Shown here one piece after another: positions 63,944 through 64,000 of a DNA stretch of 64,000 nucleotides. Position numbers and translations under genes: made by a program. Under the pieces are notes generated by a model, which made no database searches, was not told the DNA's origin, and was given only the letters and a program-made list of their open reading frames with translations. This DNA is from DASZHJ01 sp035517495. Lineage in GTDB: Bacteria > Pseudomonadota > Alphaproteobacteria > ATCC43930 > CGMCC-115725. Positions within the stretch are counted from its first letter, which is position 1; every line of letters begins with the position of its first letter. The stretch covers positions 23,885 through 87,884 of the forward strand of contig DATIYT010000032.1 in NCBI GenBank assembly GCA_035517495.1, written 5' to 3'.

Positions 63944-64000
63944 ATGGTTCGCCGATCGCCCGATCCGGAAGGGCTCGAGGCCGAGATCGACCGCGTGCGG
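63944..64000 (+). CDS. start of a DUF2924-type gene (cut by window edge)
   Basis: The first 19 codons (MVRRSPDPEGLEAEIDRVR) are visible and resemble the N-terminus of DUF2924 proteins that follow DUF3489 genes. A duplicated stub of the same start lies at 61961. The family call rests mainly on gene order. Confidence 0.55.
   Translation, partial: MVRRSPDPEGLEAEIDRVR

Noticed and set aside
1..64000. CRISPR arrays, tRNA and rRNA genes
   Set aside because: No regularly spaced direct repeats and no cloverleaf or rRNA-like sequence were noticed on reading through; a dedicated scan was not possible.

Overview
The window looks like an accessory, metabolically flexible segment of a high-GC alphaproteobacterium, most likely Bradyrhizobium or a close relative (Rhodopseudomonas and allies). 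The evidence is bradyrhizobial-style FixJ/NarL regulators, PAS kinases with AHE[VL](N/S)QP H-boxes, a very large Ser/Thr-kinase/histidine-kinase hybrid, DUF3489/DUF2924 genes and a FixK/FNR box. This assignment rests on gene content only. No tRNA, rRNA or CRISPR array was seen.

Layout. (1) 1-11.6 kb, minus strand: acetolactate decarboxylase and acetolactate synthase, a FUSC-type membrane protein, then a tight six-gene unit poxB-cydA-cydB-lutA-lutB-lutC (pyruvate:quinone oxidase, cyanide-insensitive quinol oxidase, lactate oxidation). (2) 11.8-13.4 kb: a FixJ-like regulator, a receiver-only protein and a truncated sensor kinase. (3) 13.5-15.2 kb: a UbiA-type prenyltransferase carrying a piece of a winged-helix domain, and small ORFs. 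(4) 15.4-20.5 kb: degenerate receiver-PrkA-DUF444-SpoVR operon. (5) 20.7-21.3 kb: a graveyard of fragments of MCE, AraC and outer-membrane efflux genes. (6) 21.5-29 kb: GltD-like oxidoreductase, pyruvate:flavodoxin oxidoreductase (NifJ), a DHOD-like protein and D-lactate dehydrogenase. (7) 29-42 kb: MFS carrier, pta with a truncated ackA, AraC regulator, DUF1275, thioesterase, aspartate/alanine antiporter, malic enzyme and several decayed genes. (8) 42.8-46 kb: an IS110-family element nested in an IS5-family element, which itself splits a repeated regulatory element. (9) 46-60.5 kb: a second FixJ-like regulator/receiver/sensor-kinase cluster, the 2279-residue hybrid kinase, and a further membrane kinase flanked by two solute-binding proteins. 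(10) 60.6-64 kb: kinase debris, a small membrane protein, a gene remnant joined to a duplicated DUF3489 tail, an MCE/MlaD gene under a perfect FNR/FixK box, and DUF3489-DUF2924.

How it may work together. The enzymes all sit around pyruvate: NifJ, PoxB, AlsS/BudA, D-LDH, LutABC, Pta and malic enzyme, with a high-affinity quinol oxidase as electron sink. This suggests a programme for microoxic or redox-stressed growth. A palindrome of the form CTAAACC-NN-GGTTTAG recurs upstream of alsS, of the poxB operon, between the first regulator/receiver pair, upstream of the AraC gene and upstream of the giant kinase, with degenerate copies at 20.66 and 42.9 kb. It resembles the boxes bound by the FixJ-family regulators StyR and TodT, so the two FixJ-like regulators encoded here are the natural candidates to bind it. 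This would make the window a self-contained sensory and metabolic regulon. That link is inference and is the main thing to test.
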